Of a stretch of 64,000 bases of DNA, positions 1 to 8,375 are shown piece by piece. The translations under genes and the position numbers were made by a program. Numbering within the stretch: the stretch's first letter is position 1; every line of letters starts with the position of its first letter. Source of the DNA: CAWBLP01 sp963789495 (GTDB lineage: Bacteria > Pseudomonadota > Alphaproteobacteria > Acetobacterales > Acetobacteraceae); the NCBI GenBank assembly GCA_963789495.1, contig CAWBLP010000010.1, positions 62,001 through 126,000 on the forward strand, read 5' to 3'. The notes below the pieces were generated by a model. That model was given only the letters and a program-made list of their open reading frames with translations. It was not told the DNA's origin and did no database searches.

Positions 1-600
1 ATTGTTGATGCCGATCAGCGAAGTTTCCAGGCCGAGTGCGCGCTCCAGCTCGCGCTGGTCGTGCACCTCCACCAGCACGTCCATGTCGAGTCCGCGTGCC
101 AGACCCTCCAGCTCGCGTGCCTGGGCATCCGACAGAGCCGCCATGATCAGCAGCACACAATCGGCGCCCATCGCCCGGCTTTCGAACACCTGCCAGGGGT
201 CCAGGATGAAGTCCTTGCGCAGCACCGGCAGGTCCACCGCGGCGCGCGCCGCCGCCAGATGTTCGGCGCTGCCCTGGAAATACTTGGCGTCGGTCAGCAC
301 CGACAGGCAGGTGGCGCCGCCGTCGCGATAGGCCCGGGCCAAGCCCGCCGGATCGAACGCCGGTCGGATCAGCCCGCCCGAGGGCGAGGCCTTCTTGATC
401 TCCGCGATCAGGGCGAAGCGACCGTCCGCCGCCGCCTCCTTCAGGCAGCGGCCAAAGCCGCGCGGCGGGTTGGCGTCGCCGGCCTTGGCGCGCACCGAGT
501 CCAGGCTGAGATCGGTCTTGCGCTGCGCCAGGGCGGCGCGGGTATCGGCGCAGATTCGGGCGAGCACATCCGAGCCGCTCGGCGTTGAATTGTTGGGCAT
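1..600 (-). CDS. trpC: Indole-3-glycerol-phosphate synthase, partial (C-terminus beyond the left edge)
   Basis: This enzyme closes the indole ring in tryptophan synthesis (CdRP to indole-3-glycerol phosphate). The 200 visible residues start at an ATG at 600 and read without a stop to base 1. The family's N-terminal helices are followed by the catalytic-lysine strand LIAEIKKASPS at about residues 64-74, then the KDF strand, the VLLI strand and a VEVHD segment, all in TIM-barrel order. It lies 41 bp after trpD on the same strand, so it is the third gene of a trpGDC set. The sequence looks normal; only the last quarter or so of the barrel is missing because of the window edge. Confidence 0.96.
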   Translation of the reverse strand, partial: MPNNSTPSGSDVLARICADTRAALAQRKTDLSLDSVRAKAGDANPPRGFGRCLKEAAADGRFALIAEIKKASPSGGLIRPAFDPAGLARAYRDGGATCLSVLTDAKYFQGSAEHLAAARAAVDLPVLRKDFILDPWQVFESRAMGADCVLLIMAALSDAQARELEGLARGLDMDVLVEVHDQRELERALGLETSLIGINN

Positions 601-641
601 GGCGTCTCCTCGTCCTGACGCGGCGCCGTGGCGCGGCCAGG

Positions 642-1658
642 CTAGCTCAGGGCGGTCTCACGTCGCAGCGTCTGCAACGCCCCCAGGGCGGCGCCGGATG
701 CAAGGGCGTTGGCCGCCAGGATCACGCCGCTGCGCAAATCCTCGGCACGGTCGGCGACGATCAGCGCCGCGGCGGCGTTCAGCAGCACCGTGTCGCGATA
801 CGGACCCGGCGCCCCTTCCAGCAATGCGAGCAGGCTGGCGGCGTTCAGGGCGGGATCGCCGCCGCGGATCGCCTCGATCGGCGCGCTGGGCAGATCGGCA
901 TCCTCCGGGATGACGGTGAAGCTGCGCACACTGCCGTCCCGTAGCTCGGTCACCTGGTTCGCGCCCGCCACGGTCAGCTCGTCGAGGCCGCTGCCATGCA
1001 CGATCCAGGCGCGCTCGGTCCCCAGGGCCGCCAGCGTCTCGGCCATCGGGCGCGCCCATTCCGGGGCGAAAACGCCAGTCAGTTGGCGCCGCACACCGGC
1101 CGGATTGGCCAAGGGTCCCAGCAGGTTGAAGATCGTCCTGGTACCCAGTTCGACGCGCGGCCCGGCGGCGTGGCGCATCGAGGGATGGTGGCGCGGGGCG
1201 AACAGGAAGGCGCAATTGGCGGCACGCAGAATGTCGGCCAGCCGCTCCAGCGGGACGTCGACATTGACCCCGAGCGCGGTCAGCACATCGGCGCCGCCGG
1301 TGCGCGAGGACAAAGCGCGGTTGCCGTGCTTGGCCACCGGCACGCCACAGCCGGCAACCACGAAGGTGACAGCGGAGGAGACGTTCAGCGTGCCGGCATT
1401 GTCGCCGCCGGTACCGCAGACATCGATCGCCCCATCCGGGGCAGCCACCGGTGTCATGCGGGCGCGCATGGCACGGACTGCGCCGGTGAGCTCGGCCACC
1501 GTCTCCCCACGCACCCGCATCGCCATCAGCAGACCGCCGATCTGAGCGGGCGTCGCCTCGCCGGACATGATGATGTCGAACGTGGCCTCGGCCTCCTCGG
1601 CGCTCATCAAGGCGCCAGCCGCGAGGCGGGCGAGGATCGGTTTGAGGTCGTTGGACAT
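642..1658 (-). CDS. trpD: Anthranilate phosphoribosyltransferase
   Basis: It transfers phosphoribose from PRPP to anthranilate, the second step committed to tryptophan. The 338-residue length is typical. The PRPP/anthranilate site motifs are present in order: GTGGD near residue 82, NVSS, KHGNR and the RTIFNLLGPLANP segment. The ATG at 1658 lies only 14 bp after the trpG stop, so translation is probably coupled. No clear Shine-Dalgarno sequence precedes it; instead the intercistronic gap forms a GC-rich hairpin (1661-1684) that includes the trpG stop. The 3' neighbour is trpC. Confidence 0.97.
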   Translation of the reverse strand: MSNDLKPILARLAAGALMSAEEAEATFDIIMSGEATPAQIGGLLMAMRVRGETVAELTGAVRAMRARMTPVAAPDGAIDVCGTGGDNAGTLNVSSAVTFVVAGCGVPVAKHGNRALSSRTGGADVLTALGVNVDVPLERLADILRAANCAFLFAPRHHPSMRHAAGPRVELGTRTIFNLLGPLANPAGVRRQLTGVFAPEWARPMAETLAALGTERAWIVHGSGLDELTVAGANQVTELRDGSVRSFTVIPEDADLPSAPIEAIRGGDPALNAASLLALLEGAPGPYRDTVLLNAAAALIVADRAEDLRSGVILAANALASGAALGALQTLRRETALS

Positions 1659-1660
1659 GT

Positions 1661-1684
1661 CGCGCGGCCGGGTCAGGCCGCGCG
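1661..1684 (-). other. GC-rich hairpin across the trpG stop / trpD start
   Basis: CGCGCGGCC (1661-1669) and GGCCGCGCG (1676-1684) form a perfect 9-bp stem with a 6-nt loop that contains the trpG stop codon. The stem ends two bases before the trpD ATG, so it would occlude trpD initiation unless ribosomes finishing trpG open it. The structure is seen in the sequence; the coupling role is inferred. Confidence 0.5.
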
Positions 1685-2269
1685 CGCGGGCTGATTGGAC
1701 CGGCGGGCAAGCGCCAGGAAATTCGCTAGGATGCGGTGTCCGTGCTCGCTGGCGATGCTCTCCGGATGGAACTGCACGCCGAAGATCGGCAGGCTGCGAT
1801 GACGCATCGCCATCATGATGCCATCCACGGTCTCCGCCGTTGGCACCAGCGTCTCCGGCAGCGTGTCCCGCTCCACCACCAGACTGTGGTATCTCGTGGC
1901 GGAGAACGGGGACGGCACCCCCTCAAGGATATCAGTGGCTTGGTGGGTGATTGTGCTGACCTTGCCGTGCATCGGCAGCGGGGCGCGGACCACCTTGCCG
2001 CCGAACGCCTGGCCGATAGCCTGATGACCAAGGCACACGCCCAGGATCGGGATCCGCCCCGCGGCGGCCGCGATCAGGTCCAGGCAAATACCGGCCTCGT
2101 TCGGCGTACATGGACCGGGGGAAAGGACAATCGCCTCCGGCTGGCGCGCCAGCGCCTCCGCGACCGTCAGCTTGTCGTTACGGACCACATCACACCGGGC
2201 GCCAACGTCGCCCAGAAAGTGATAGAGATTAAAGGTAAAACTGTCGTAGTTGTCGATCAGGAGCAGCAT
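1673..2269 (-). CDS. trpG: Anthranilate synthase glutamine amidotransferase subunit (component II)
   Basis: This class I glutamine amidotransferase supplies ammonia to TrpE, or to PabB if it doubles as PabA. The 198 residues begin with the family's LLIDNYDSFTFNL start. The triad is visible: Cys79 in GVCLGHQ, His168 and Glu170 in QFHPES. It heads the trpGDC group and lies downstream of mscL. No trpE is adjacent, so the synthase large subunit must be encoded elsewhere. PabA and TrpG cannot be separated by sequence alone; the trpDC linkage favours TrpG. Confidence 0.94.
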   Translation of the reverse strand: MLLLIDNYDSFTFNLYHFLGDVGARCDVVRNDKLTVAEALARQPEAIVLSPGPCTPNEAGICLDLIAAAAGRIPILGVCLGHQAIGQAFGGKVVRAPLPMHGKVSTITHQATDILEGVPSPFSATRYHSLVVERDTLPETLVPTAETVDGIMMAMRHRSLPIFGVQFHPESIASEHGHRILANFLALARRSNQPARAA

Positions 2270-2326
2270 GGCGATACATCCTTGCGCGATGGCGGAGCGG
2301 CGGTCAACGGCTTGTGAAACCGCCCG

Positions 2327-2818
2327 TCACCATCGAATCCCTGCCAAGGCGGCGCCGCAGCCGATGCTGCGCCAATCGGTCACGCCTTCGCCTGCTTCAG
2401 CAGGTCGCGAATCCCGGCCAGCAGACGTTCCGTCGAGCACGAACCCGAGGGCTTGGCGTCCTCGTGCAGCCACAGCCGGGTACAGCGCCTTCACCAGCCA
2501 GATTACGGCAAAGGCCATGATCAGGAACTGAATGATCGCGTTGATGAACAGCCCGAGATCAAGGGTGGGTGCGCCGGCCTGTTGGGCGTCAGCCAGCGAG
2601 GCGTAACGCTGTCCGTTCAGGGCCGCGAACACGGTGGAGAGGTTCACGCTTCCGGGGAGCAGGCTAAGCAGCGGATTGAACACGTCTTTCACCAGACGGT
2701 TCACGTCGCCGGTGAAAGCAGCACCGATGACGAGGGCGACCGCAAGGTCCACCACGCTCCCGCGCATGACGAAGGCACGGACGTCGTTACGCCAGGCTGG
2801 CCTGGTTATGATCCGCAT
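2327..2818 (-). CDS. mscL: Large-conductance mechanosensitive channel, C-terminus frameshifted
   Basis: MscL is a homopentameric inner-membrane channel that releases solutes on hypo-osmotic shock. The N-terminal helix, TM1 (about residues 20-45, VDLAVALVIGAAF) and TM2 (about 88-110, FINAIIQFLIMAFAVIWLV) match the family. After LVKALY the frame as read becomes unrelated and runs to 2327. Moving to the next frame (codons starting one base later) from about 2485 restores the expected cytoplasmic helix ending ERLLAGIRDLLKQAKA, with a TGA at 2380-2382. Removing one C from the CCC after the TAC codon repairs it. The corrected protein would be about 145 residues. Either a sequencing error or a real loss of the C-terminal bundle, which is not essential for gating in known MscL. 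Confidence 0.9.
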   Translation of the reverse strand: MRIITRPAWRNDVRAFVMRGSVVDLAVALVIGAAFTGDVNRLVKDVFNPLLSLLPGSVNLSTVFAALNGQRYASLADAQQAGAPTLDLGLFINAIIQFLIMAFAVIWLVKALYPAVAARGRQALGFVLDGTSAGRDSRPAEAGEGVTDWRSIGCGAALAGIRW

Positions 2819-2934
2819 GAACCCCTGTATTGCTCCGATCCCACGACTTCATCCATACCAGCAGATCGCGCGAACCGCACGCCACGCGGCAATTCGCGGC
2901 CGTGCCGCACGTCTATGCGCCGGGCGGGGCGGGC

Positions 2935-3175
2935 AAGCGTCGGGGCGTTGCCCCCGAACCCCCAGCAAGGGGCGCTGCCCCTTGGATCCGCCAAAGCCAT
3001 TGCCCGGAGAATTGTTTGGGGGGTGGAGGAGGGCCGTTCATGATGGTGGGTTGGTCCGAGGCCGTCACGTCCAGCCTCATCCCAAACCGAACCCGATTGC
3101 AAGGGCTGAGCCCTTGCTGGAGGTCCAGGGGGGCAAAGCCTGCTGAATGGGGATCGGGGCGAGGCCCCGATGCTT
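2935..3175. repeat. Dispersed palindromic intergenic element, copy A
   Basis: About 241 bp. The left end AAGCGTCGGGGCGTTGCCCC and the right end, read on the other strand as AAGCATCGGGGCCTCGCCCC, form imperfect terminal inverted repeats. Inside are further small palindromes (AAGGGGCGCTGCCCCTT; CAAGGGCTGAGCCCTTG) and the shared blocks GTTGGTCCGAGGCCGTCA and TTGCTGGAGGTCCAG. Copy B is at 19008-19251 and partial copies lie at 22071-22125 and 31730-31748. No coding capacity is apparent. The remaining bases of this 2819-3218 gap hold nothing recognisable. Confidence 0.75.
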
Positions 3176-3218
3176 CCCGCATCCCATCATAAGGCCGGAT
3201 GCGTGGCCCAGACTGTGG

Positions 3219-3653
3219 CTAGGGCCTGAGCAGGCTCAGTCCGGTCTCCTGGTCCTTCCGGCGCCGCAGATGGGCCGGTGGCTCGGTCAGGATCAGCTCG
3301 ATGATTGGCCTGGCATGGCCTTTCAGCAGATGCCCGCCATAAGCGGTGCCGTCCGATTTCGCCACCACGATATGCGGATGCACGCTGGGCCGGCCGTCCG
3401 GTCCCAGCGCGACGTTGCCGACCAGGCTGACCGCCTCGACCTGTTCGTCGAGCTGGTTGCGGCGATAGTCCTTCTTATCCCAGTCGAAATAGCCGAGCGT
3501 CACATCGGAGAATGCGCCAAGGCCGGTGAAGTCCGCCGCCTCGACGGTGTTCTCCACGACGAAATGCTCCAGGCCCTCGACAACCTCGTCGCCGCTGGTG
3601 AACACCACGGCGAAGACGCGCTGCGGGGCATTGACCAGAACGCGTGATTTCAT
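3219..3653 (-). CDS. PPC/DUF296-domain protein
   Basis: The 144-residue protein has the PPC (plant and prokaryote conserved, DUF296) fold pattern: a strand with RVFAVVFTSGDEVVEGLEHF, the AADFTGLGAFSDVTLGYFD segment, then LVGNVALGPDGRPSVHPHIVVAKSDGTAYGGHLL. In plants this domain follows AT-hooks; the stand-alone bacterial versions have no settled function. The ATG at 3653 was chosen because AAAGGAGTG lies just upstream (3659-3667 region) and because the longer upstream frame is low-complexity shadow. It stands alone between a repeat element and a proline-rich gene on the same strand. Confidence 0.88.
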   Translation of the reverse strand: MKSRVLVNAPQRVFAVVFTSGDEVVEGLEHFVVENTVEAADFTGLGAFSDVTLGYFDWDKKDYRRNQLDEQVEAVSLVGNVALGPDGRPSVHPHIVVAKSDGTAYGGHLLKGHARPIIELILTEPPAHLRRRKDQETGLSLLRP

Positions 3654-3726
3654 CTCGAACACTCCTTTCGGATTGCGCCGCGCACGATTCGCCTTACGGA
3701 CTCGCCCAGGAGAGCGTGCGGACCTG

Positions 3727-4086
3727 CTACGCCACCGGTGGCGGCATCTCCGGACCCGGCGGGTTGAGCGGGGGGATATCGGGACCGGGACCCGGCCCGG
3801 GGGACGGCGTTTCCGGACCCGGCGAAGGCGGGATGTCGGGACCCGGGCCTGGTGGCGTCGGGATGGTCGGACCGGGACGCTCCGGGATCGCCGGCGCGGG
3901 TGGTTGCGGCTGCGGCGGCGGCGTCCCCGGCACCTGGGCCATGCACCGCGTTGGTTGGGCGGGGGCGTGCTGCGTCGCCAGGCGCCCACGCAACGGCCAA
4001 CCGCGGAAACTGCGGGCCCAGACGCGGCCAGGACTGCCAGGAAGCGCGGTGCCTGTTCGGGTTTCAGCTGTTACACCTGCCGTCAT
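3727..4086 (-). CDS. Small proline-rich protein of unknown function
   Basis: I do not recognise a domain. The ATG at 4086 has GAGAGGAC upstream and gives 119 residues. The first ~45 residues are basic and unremarkable. From about residue 46 on the protein is built of Pro-Gly-Pro-rich short units (PGPDIPP, PGPETPSP, GPGPGPDIPP), likely disordered. An alternative start at 3952 (MAQVPGTPPP) would give 74 residues with only the repeat region. Similar proline-rich tails occur on small predicted periplasmic proteins, but no signal peptide is evident here. Confidence 0.5.
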   Translation of the reverse strand: MTAGVTAETRTGTALPGSPGRVWARSFRGWPLRGRLATQHAPAQPTRCMAQVPGTPPPQPQPPAPAIPERPGPTIPTPPGPGPDIPPSPGPETPSPGPGPGPDIPPLNPPGPEMPPPVA

Positions 4087-4626
4087 GCCGTGTCCTCTCT
4101 GGCTGGTTCGCGCACCGGTGGGCTCGGCCCACCGGCCTTGTTGCAGCAACGCGATGGGCTCGGTTCGGGTTGCGGCCGGGCACGCGGATGGGACCCGGTT
4201 GATGCCGACGGAGATCGCGGCGTGCGGAGGAAACCGAACCGCCGTCTTGCGCCTTGCTCGGTCAGCCGGGCTGAACGGGGCGGGCGGGGCTTTGGGCACA
4301 TGGTCGCCGCCGGAGGATGGCACCGTATCGGGAAGCCCCGAAAACCTGCCCGTCATCGCGGGGCTTAACCCAGCCATTGTTCCGTCAACGGTGAGTGCGC
4401 GTTGCAGCCTCGCTCGATTGGCGCGGGGTAGATGGCCGGGCCAGGTGCTTAGGTATCAGGACAACGGCGCCCAGAGGTACTTCCTCTCTCCCCAAGGGGG
4501 AGAGGCCGCACTGTCCCAGTCCCGCGGGGCGTCCCTCCCCTCCTTCCGCCTCCCATAAGGGGCGGGGGAGCTCGGTTGGCGCCCGCGCCCTCAACTCGAT
4601 ACTTATGGGCCCTGACCCCCGCCGCG
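4087..4626. other. 540-bp intergenic region
   Basis: No convincing gene on either strand. A strong palindrome CTCTCTCCCC-AA-GGGGGAGAG lies at about 4484-4505 and a second GC-rich C/G tract at about 4530-4570; either may end transcription from neighbouring genes. Nothing else was recognised. Confidence 0.4.
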
Positions 4627-5613
4627 CTACCCGCGCCCGTAGCCGAATCGCGCGGTGGCGTCGCGCTTCGTCGCGACCGGTGCGATCGAGACGGTTTCCG
4701 CCAGTACGGATCGCGGCGTCCCCTGCCCTTCCCACAGCCAATAGCGGTTGTCGCCGGTGCCGTTCACCGCCACCACCTTATGATTCCCGCGCGGGTCGAT
4801 CGCGTGCACCGTCACCCGACTCAGCAGCCCGCCGCGCAGTGCGCGCATGTCGTCCGCCGCCTCCATCACCGCATCCGCCACGCTCGCCCCGTGCTTCATG
4901 TACAGCACGATCGACCGCGCAGTGCCGCAGCGGATGGCCATCTCACCGGCGCCGGTGCAGGCGGCGGCGCCATAGCGCGTGTCGGCGTAGGAGCCGGCGC
5001 CGATGATCGGGCTGTCACCCAGCCGCCCGGGATATTTCCAGCCCCAGCCGGAGGTGCTGGTGCCGGAGCCGATCGAGCCGCCGCTGTCCTGGGCAAGGAA
5101 CACGGTCGTGTCCTGGCCGGCCTCGCCCACCGTCTCCGGATCGATCGCGTGCTGGCAGAGCGGCGCCAGCGGCAGGTCGGGCCAGGCGGCCCGTTGCGCC
5201 TCGGTCAGCTCCGTATCGAACCACGCCTGCCAGGCGCGTCGGGAATCCTCGATCAGATTATCGGTCGGTGCGGCGCCGATCTCGCGGGCAAAGCGGGCCG
5301 CGCCCGCCCCCACCAGCAGCTCATGCGGCAATCGGCGCATGATCTCGCGGGCGACGCTGACCGGATGCAGGAACCCCTGCAACGCGCCCACGGCGCCGCT
5401 GCGCAGTGAATCGCCGTCCATCATGCAGGCATCCAGCTCCATCTCGCACAGCAGGTTGGCCCAGCCGCCGCGACCGACGGTGCGGACGTTCGGATCCGCC
5501 TCGATCAGGCGGATACCCGCCTCGATCGCGTCCAGCGCCGGCGCGCCTTCGCTCAGCAGCCGGGAGGTGGTGGGCACGCCGACCGTGCCCTCGTTGTTGG
5601 TGACCAGGATCAT
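4627..5613 (-). CDS. Glycosylasparaginase / type-2 asparaginase-like Ntn hydrolase
   Basis: Family-2 asparaginases are made as precursors that cleave themselves so that a Thr becomes the N-terminal nucleophile. The 328-residue protein has the family layout: an alpha part with WANLLCEMELDACMMDGDSL, then QDTTV where Thr169 is the expected nucleophile (compare the HDTIG motif of AspG), followed by the strongly conserved KYPGRLGDSPIIGAGSYAD and CTGAGE. Closest by pattern to N4-(beta-N-acetylglucosaminyl)-L-asparaginases rather than IaaA. The ATG at 5613 overlaps the stop of the upstream TPR gene (ATGA), and AGGAAA lies 8 bp upstream. Substrate is not predictable. Confidence 0.88.
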   Translation of the reverse strand: MILVTNNEGTVGVPTTSRLLSEGAPALDAIEAGIRLIEADPNVRTVGRGGWANLLCEMELDACMMDGDSLRSGAVGALQGFLHPVSVAREIMRRLPHELLVGAGAARFAREIGAAPTDNLIEDSRRAWQAWFDTELTEAQRAAWPDLPLAPLCQHAIDPETVGEAGQDTTVFLAQDSGGSIGSGTSTSGWGWKYPGRLGDSPIIGAGSYADTRYGAAACTGAGEMAIRCGTARSIVLYMKHGASVADAVMEAADDMRALRGGLLSRVTVHAIDPRGNHKVVAVNGTGDNRYWLWEGQGTPRSVLAETVSIAPVATKRDATARFGYGRG

Positions 5614-7220
5614 CCGCGAGTTTCCTTGTTGCCTGCGTTGGATGGCACATCCACGGTGCCTGGGTTGGGTGGCACATCCACCCGCCATGTCTCCAGAGCC
5701 GCCGCGACGCGGCCGAGCTGCTCATCCCAGTCGCCGGCCCGGGCCTGGCGGAACAGCCGCGCGGTGGGATACCACGGGCTGTCGGCACGCGCGCGCAGCC
5801 AGCGCCAGTCCGGGCTGAACGGCAACATGACCCAGACCGGCAGGCCCAACGCGCCGGCGAGATGCGCCACCGCGGTGTCGATGCTGATCACCAGGTCGAG
5901 CTGCGAGAGCAGTGCCGCGGTGTCGGCGAAGTCATGCAGCCCCGGCGCGTGCGGGGTCACCTGGGTATGGCGCCGCAGCCAGTCCTCGTCCGACGGCGTA
6001 AGCTCCTTCTGCAGCGCATGAAACTCCAGATCCGGCCGCCGCAGCAGCGGTGCCAGCGCCGCCGCCGGCACCGAGCGTCGGGGGATGTGCTGCGCACCCC
6101 ACCAGGCCAGCCCGACCCGCGGACGGGTTCTCGAGCCGAGCTGTCCCATCCAGGCCGCCAGGCGGTCTTCGGGTATCCGCAGATACGGCACGGTGGACGG
6201 AACGGACGAAATCCCGGTGCCGAACGCGAGCGGCAGGCTGAGCAGCGGCGTCAGCAAATCGTGCGGCGGCGGCGGATCCTCCGGCCCGACCACCGTTTCG
6301 ACGCCATCGATACCGGCGAACAGCGGCTGCAAGTCCGGATAGACCTCCACGCTGACCCGGGCGCCGCGTTGCGCCAGCAGCGGCAGATACCGGGCGAACT
6401 GAATGGCGTCGCCGCGGCCCTGCTCACCGAACACCAGCACGCGTTTGCCAGCCACCGCCGCCAGGTCCAGCACCGTTGCCCCGGGTCGCGGCGGATCGTG
6501 CTCCGGCACGTCGAAGCGCCGTTCGTAGAGCCGCCAGCCGTCGTCATAGTCGCCCAGCATCAGCCGCGCGAGGCTTTCGTTCCAGGCGATACGGGGATGG
6601 CCGTACAGCGGCGGCGGCACGTCGCGGCAGGCGGTCAGCGCGTCCTCATAGCGCTCCTGCTCGACGAAGGCCTGACAGAGGCTGGCGCAGACATCGACCG
6701 AGCGTTCGGGCGGCGCGTCCCCGCCGGAGCGCAGGGCGGCGCGGAATTGCGTGACGGCGGCATCGTGACGCCCAAGTGCTGCGAGGGAGCGGCCGAGATT
6801 GTAGTGCATCGGTGTCGCGTTCGGCCGCAGCATCAGCGCCTGGTGATACAGCGCGATCGCCTCCTCATGCCGGCCCGTCCCAGCCAGGGCGTTGCCGAGG
6901 TTGTTCAGCGCGTCGGCATGGTCCGGCTGCAGCCGCAGTGCGTGGCGGAAGGCGGCCTCCGCGGGCACAAACAGCTTCAGCGCGAGCAAGGCGTTGCCGA
7001 TATGGTAGTGCAGTTGCGGCACATCCGGCCGGACCCGTTCGGCCTGGCGCAGCCAACCGACTGCGTCCGACAGACGCAGGCTGTTCAGGCACAGCACGCC
7101 CAGCAAATGCAGCGCGTCGAAACCGCGCGGGTCGGCGGTGACGATGGCGCGGGCCAGGCGCTCAGCCCCGGCAAGATCGCGCGCCGCGTAGCAACGCGCC
7201 GCATCCGCGAGCGTGGTCAA
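5610..7220 (-). CDS. TPR protein with a C-terminal glycosyltransferase-9-like domain
   Basis: About 536 residues. The first ~220 residues are tetratricopeptide repeats (LHYHIGNALLALKLFVPAE, DALNNLGNALAGTGRHEEA, MHYNLGRSLAALGRHDAA). From about residue 235 follows a domain like heptosyltransferases/GT-B enzymes with GEQGRGDAIQFARYLPLL, the VGLAWWGA strand and the ISIDTAVAHLAGALGLPVWVMLP segment. Such fusions are usually linked to protein or surface glycosylation; the target here is unknown. The start is a TTG and lacks a good ribosome site, so it is uncertain. The C-terminus carries a near-duplicated DNA segment encoding VDVPPNPGT-VDVPSNAGN. Coupled to the asparaginase by an ATGA overlap. Confidence 0.8.
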   Translation of the reverse strand: MTTLADAARCYAARDLAGAERLARAIVTADPRGFDALHLLGVLCLNSLRLSDAVGWLRQAERVRPDVPQLHYHIGNALLALKLFVPAEAAFRHALRLQPDHADALNNLGNALAGTGRHEEAIALYHQALMLRPNATPMHYNLGRSLAALGRHDAAVTQFRAALRSGGDAPPERSVDVCASLCQAFVEQERYEDALTACRDVPPPLYGHPRIAWNESLARLMLGDYDDGWRLYERRFDVPEHDPPRPGATVLDLAAVAGKRVLVFGEQGRGDAIQFARYLPLLAQRGARVSVEVYPDLQPLFAGIDGVETVVGPEDPPPPHDLLTPLLSLPLAFGTGISSVPSTVPYLRIPEDRLAAWMGQLGSRTRPRVGLAWWGAQHIPRRSVPAAALAPLLRRPDLEFHALQKELTPSDEDWLRRHTQVTPHAPGLHDFADTAALLSQLDLVISIDTAVAHLAGALGLPVWVMLPFSPDWRWLRARADSPWYPTARLFRQARAGDWDEQLGRVAAALETWRVDVPPNPGTVDVPSNAGNKETRG

Positions 7221-7522
7221 TCCGGGTCAGCGCGCGGCGCTGACCGGCGCGCCTGCGTTGATGCGGACGCCGCAGAGGGCGAGCGGCCAGACTGCGAGCA
7301 CGCCCGTTCACGCATCGGCCTGCCGAGGCTGCGGAGAAGGCCGGGTCCGGCTCGGCCAAGACGAAGACGGGTTTTGGCCGAGGCATTAACCGCCTGCGGT
7401 GACGCGGCTGCGAGCCCTGACGAAATTGACCCGGTCATGGTCCGAAGTTTGCGTGCCTGCCCCGTCGATTTGACGCCCACCGGGCGCGGGACCGCTGCGA
7501 CGCTACGCGCGCGAACCAGAAC
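7221..7522. other. 302-bp intergenic region with a palindrome
   Basis: No gene seen. A near-perfect palindrome GGTCAGCGC-GCG-GCGCTGACC lies at about 7225-7245, immediately upstream of the TPR gene start, and could be an operator or hairpin. Nothing else is recognised. Confidence 0.35.
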
Positions 7523-7957
7523 TCAGGCGGTTCCCGCTACGTAGGCCTTGAGGCTGTCCACTTCGGATTCCTGCTGCATGATGCGCGCCTTCACCACGTC
7601 GCCAATGCTGATGAGCCCGACCAGCACGCCATGGTCCATCACCGGCAGATGGCGGAACCGCCCCGCGGTCATCATGGTCATCGCTTCGCTTTCCGTGGTG
7701 TCGGGATGGGCGACCTGCAACGCGCGTGTCATCAGCTGCCCCGCCGTCATTTCCAGCGTGCGCGGCCCATAGGCGGCCAGGCTGCGCACAATGTCGCGCT
7801 CACTGACGATGCCGAGCAGCTGTTCCGCCCGGTCCAGCACGAGGACCGCGCCGATACGGCGCTCCGCCAGGACCGACACCACCTGAGCGACGGGTGCGGT
7901 CGGATCGATCGCGGTGATCTGGTAGCCTTTGTGCTTGAGAATTGCGGCGACTGTCAT
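7523..7957 (-). CDS. CBS-domain pair protein
   Basis: 144 residues made of two CBS motifs and nothing else: the first at about 10-60 (VVSVLAERRIGAVLVLDRAEQLLGIVSERDIVRSL), the second at about 75-130 (TESEAMTMMTAGRFRHLPVMDHGVLVGLISIGDVV). CBS pairs bind adenosyl ligands such as AMP, ATP or SAM and act as energy sensors. The ATG at 7957 has GGGAGCAGG upstream; the longer upstream frame overlaps hairpins and is not used. Stand-alone CBS pairs of this size are common in alphaproteobacteria, often near stress genes as here (DUF1328 upstream). Confidence 0.9.
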   Translation of the reverse strand: MTVAAILKHKGYQITAIDPTAPVAQVVSVLAERRIGAVLVLDRAEQLLGIVSERDIVRSLAAYGPRTLEMTAGQLMTRALQVAHPDTTESEAMTMMTAGRFRHLPVMDHGVLVGLISIGDVVKARIMQQESEVDSLKAYVAGTA

Positions 7958-8018
7958 GGCCTGCTCCCTGTCTTGGGGCGGGCCGCCACCGGCGCCGACT
8001 TCAAAAGAAAAACCGGCC

Positions 8019-8100
8019 GGATCGCGCACCCGCCGCTGCTTGAAGCAGCATCATGCGCGATCCGCCGGCTGCAGTGCAAAACTTAAACGTGCACTGCAGC
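8019..8100. terminator. Two tandem perfect hairpins between the DUF1328 and CBS genes
   Basis: GGATCGCGCA (8019-8028) pairs with TGCGCGATCC (8054-8063), enclosing a second perfect stem GCTGCTT/AAGCAGC (8035-8041/8043-8049). Next, GCTGCAGTGCA (8068-8078) pairs with TGCACTGCAGC (8090-8100) around an A/T-rich 11-nt loop. They lie directly after the DUF1328 stop on the minus strand. They lack a clear U-tract, so a terminator or an RNA-processing/stability role is only inferred. Confidence 0.5.
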
Positions 8101-8108
8101 AAGTTACG

Positions 8109-8282
8109 CTACCATAGCGCACTTCCTGCCATGAGGCCGGCCACCAGTAACACCACGAAGATGACGATCGCGATGAAGAACAAGATCTTGGCGATGTCAG
8201 CCGAGGCCGCGGCAACGCCACCGAAGCCGAAGATGGCTGCAATGATCGAGATCACCAAGAAGAACAGAGCTAGTTTTAACAT
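8109..8282 (-). CDS. DUF1328 (YtjA-type) small membrane protein
   Basis: A 57-residue protein, MLKLALFFLVISIIAAIFGF..., with two hydrophobic helices at about 3-24 and 32-53 around a small GGVAAASADIAK turn. Length and pattern match the DUF1328/YtjA family of tiny inner-membrane proteins, whose role is unknown but which are often stress-induced. AGGAGGGG lies 9 bp before the ATG at 8282. Two strong hairpins follow the stop, so it is probably its own transcript or is separated from the CBS gene by processing. Confidence 0.88.
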   Translation of the reverse strand: MLKLALFFLVISIIAAIFGFGGVAAASADIAKILFFIAIVIFVVLLVAGLMAGSALW

Positions 8283-8375
8283 GGGGTCTTTCCCCTCCTG
8301 CGCGCCGTTTCAGTCAGCCTCTGCAACGTAGGAAACCAAACACCGTTCCACCTCTCACACGTCCTTGACCTGCGA

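Noticed and set aside
4087..4377. N-terminal extension of the proline-rich protein to 4377
   Set aside because: The extra residues show no fold and the ATG at 4086 has a good ribosome site.
5862..7544. 560-codon plus-strand open frame opposite the TPR gene
   Set aside because: It is antisense to clear TPR and glycosyltransferase-like sequence and has no domain.
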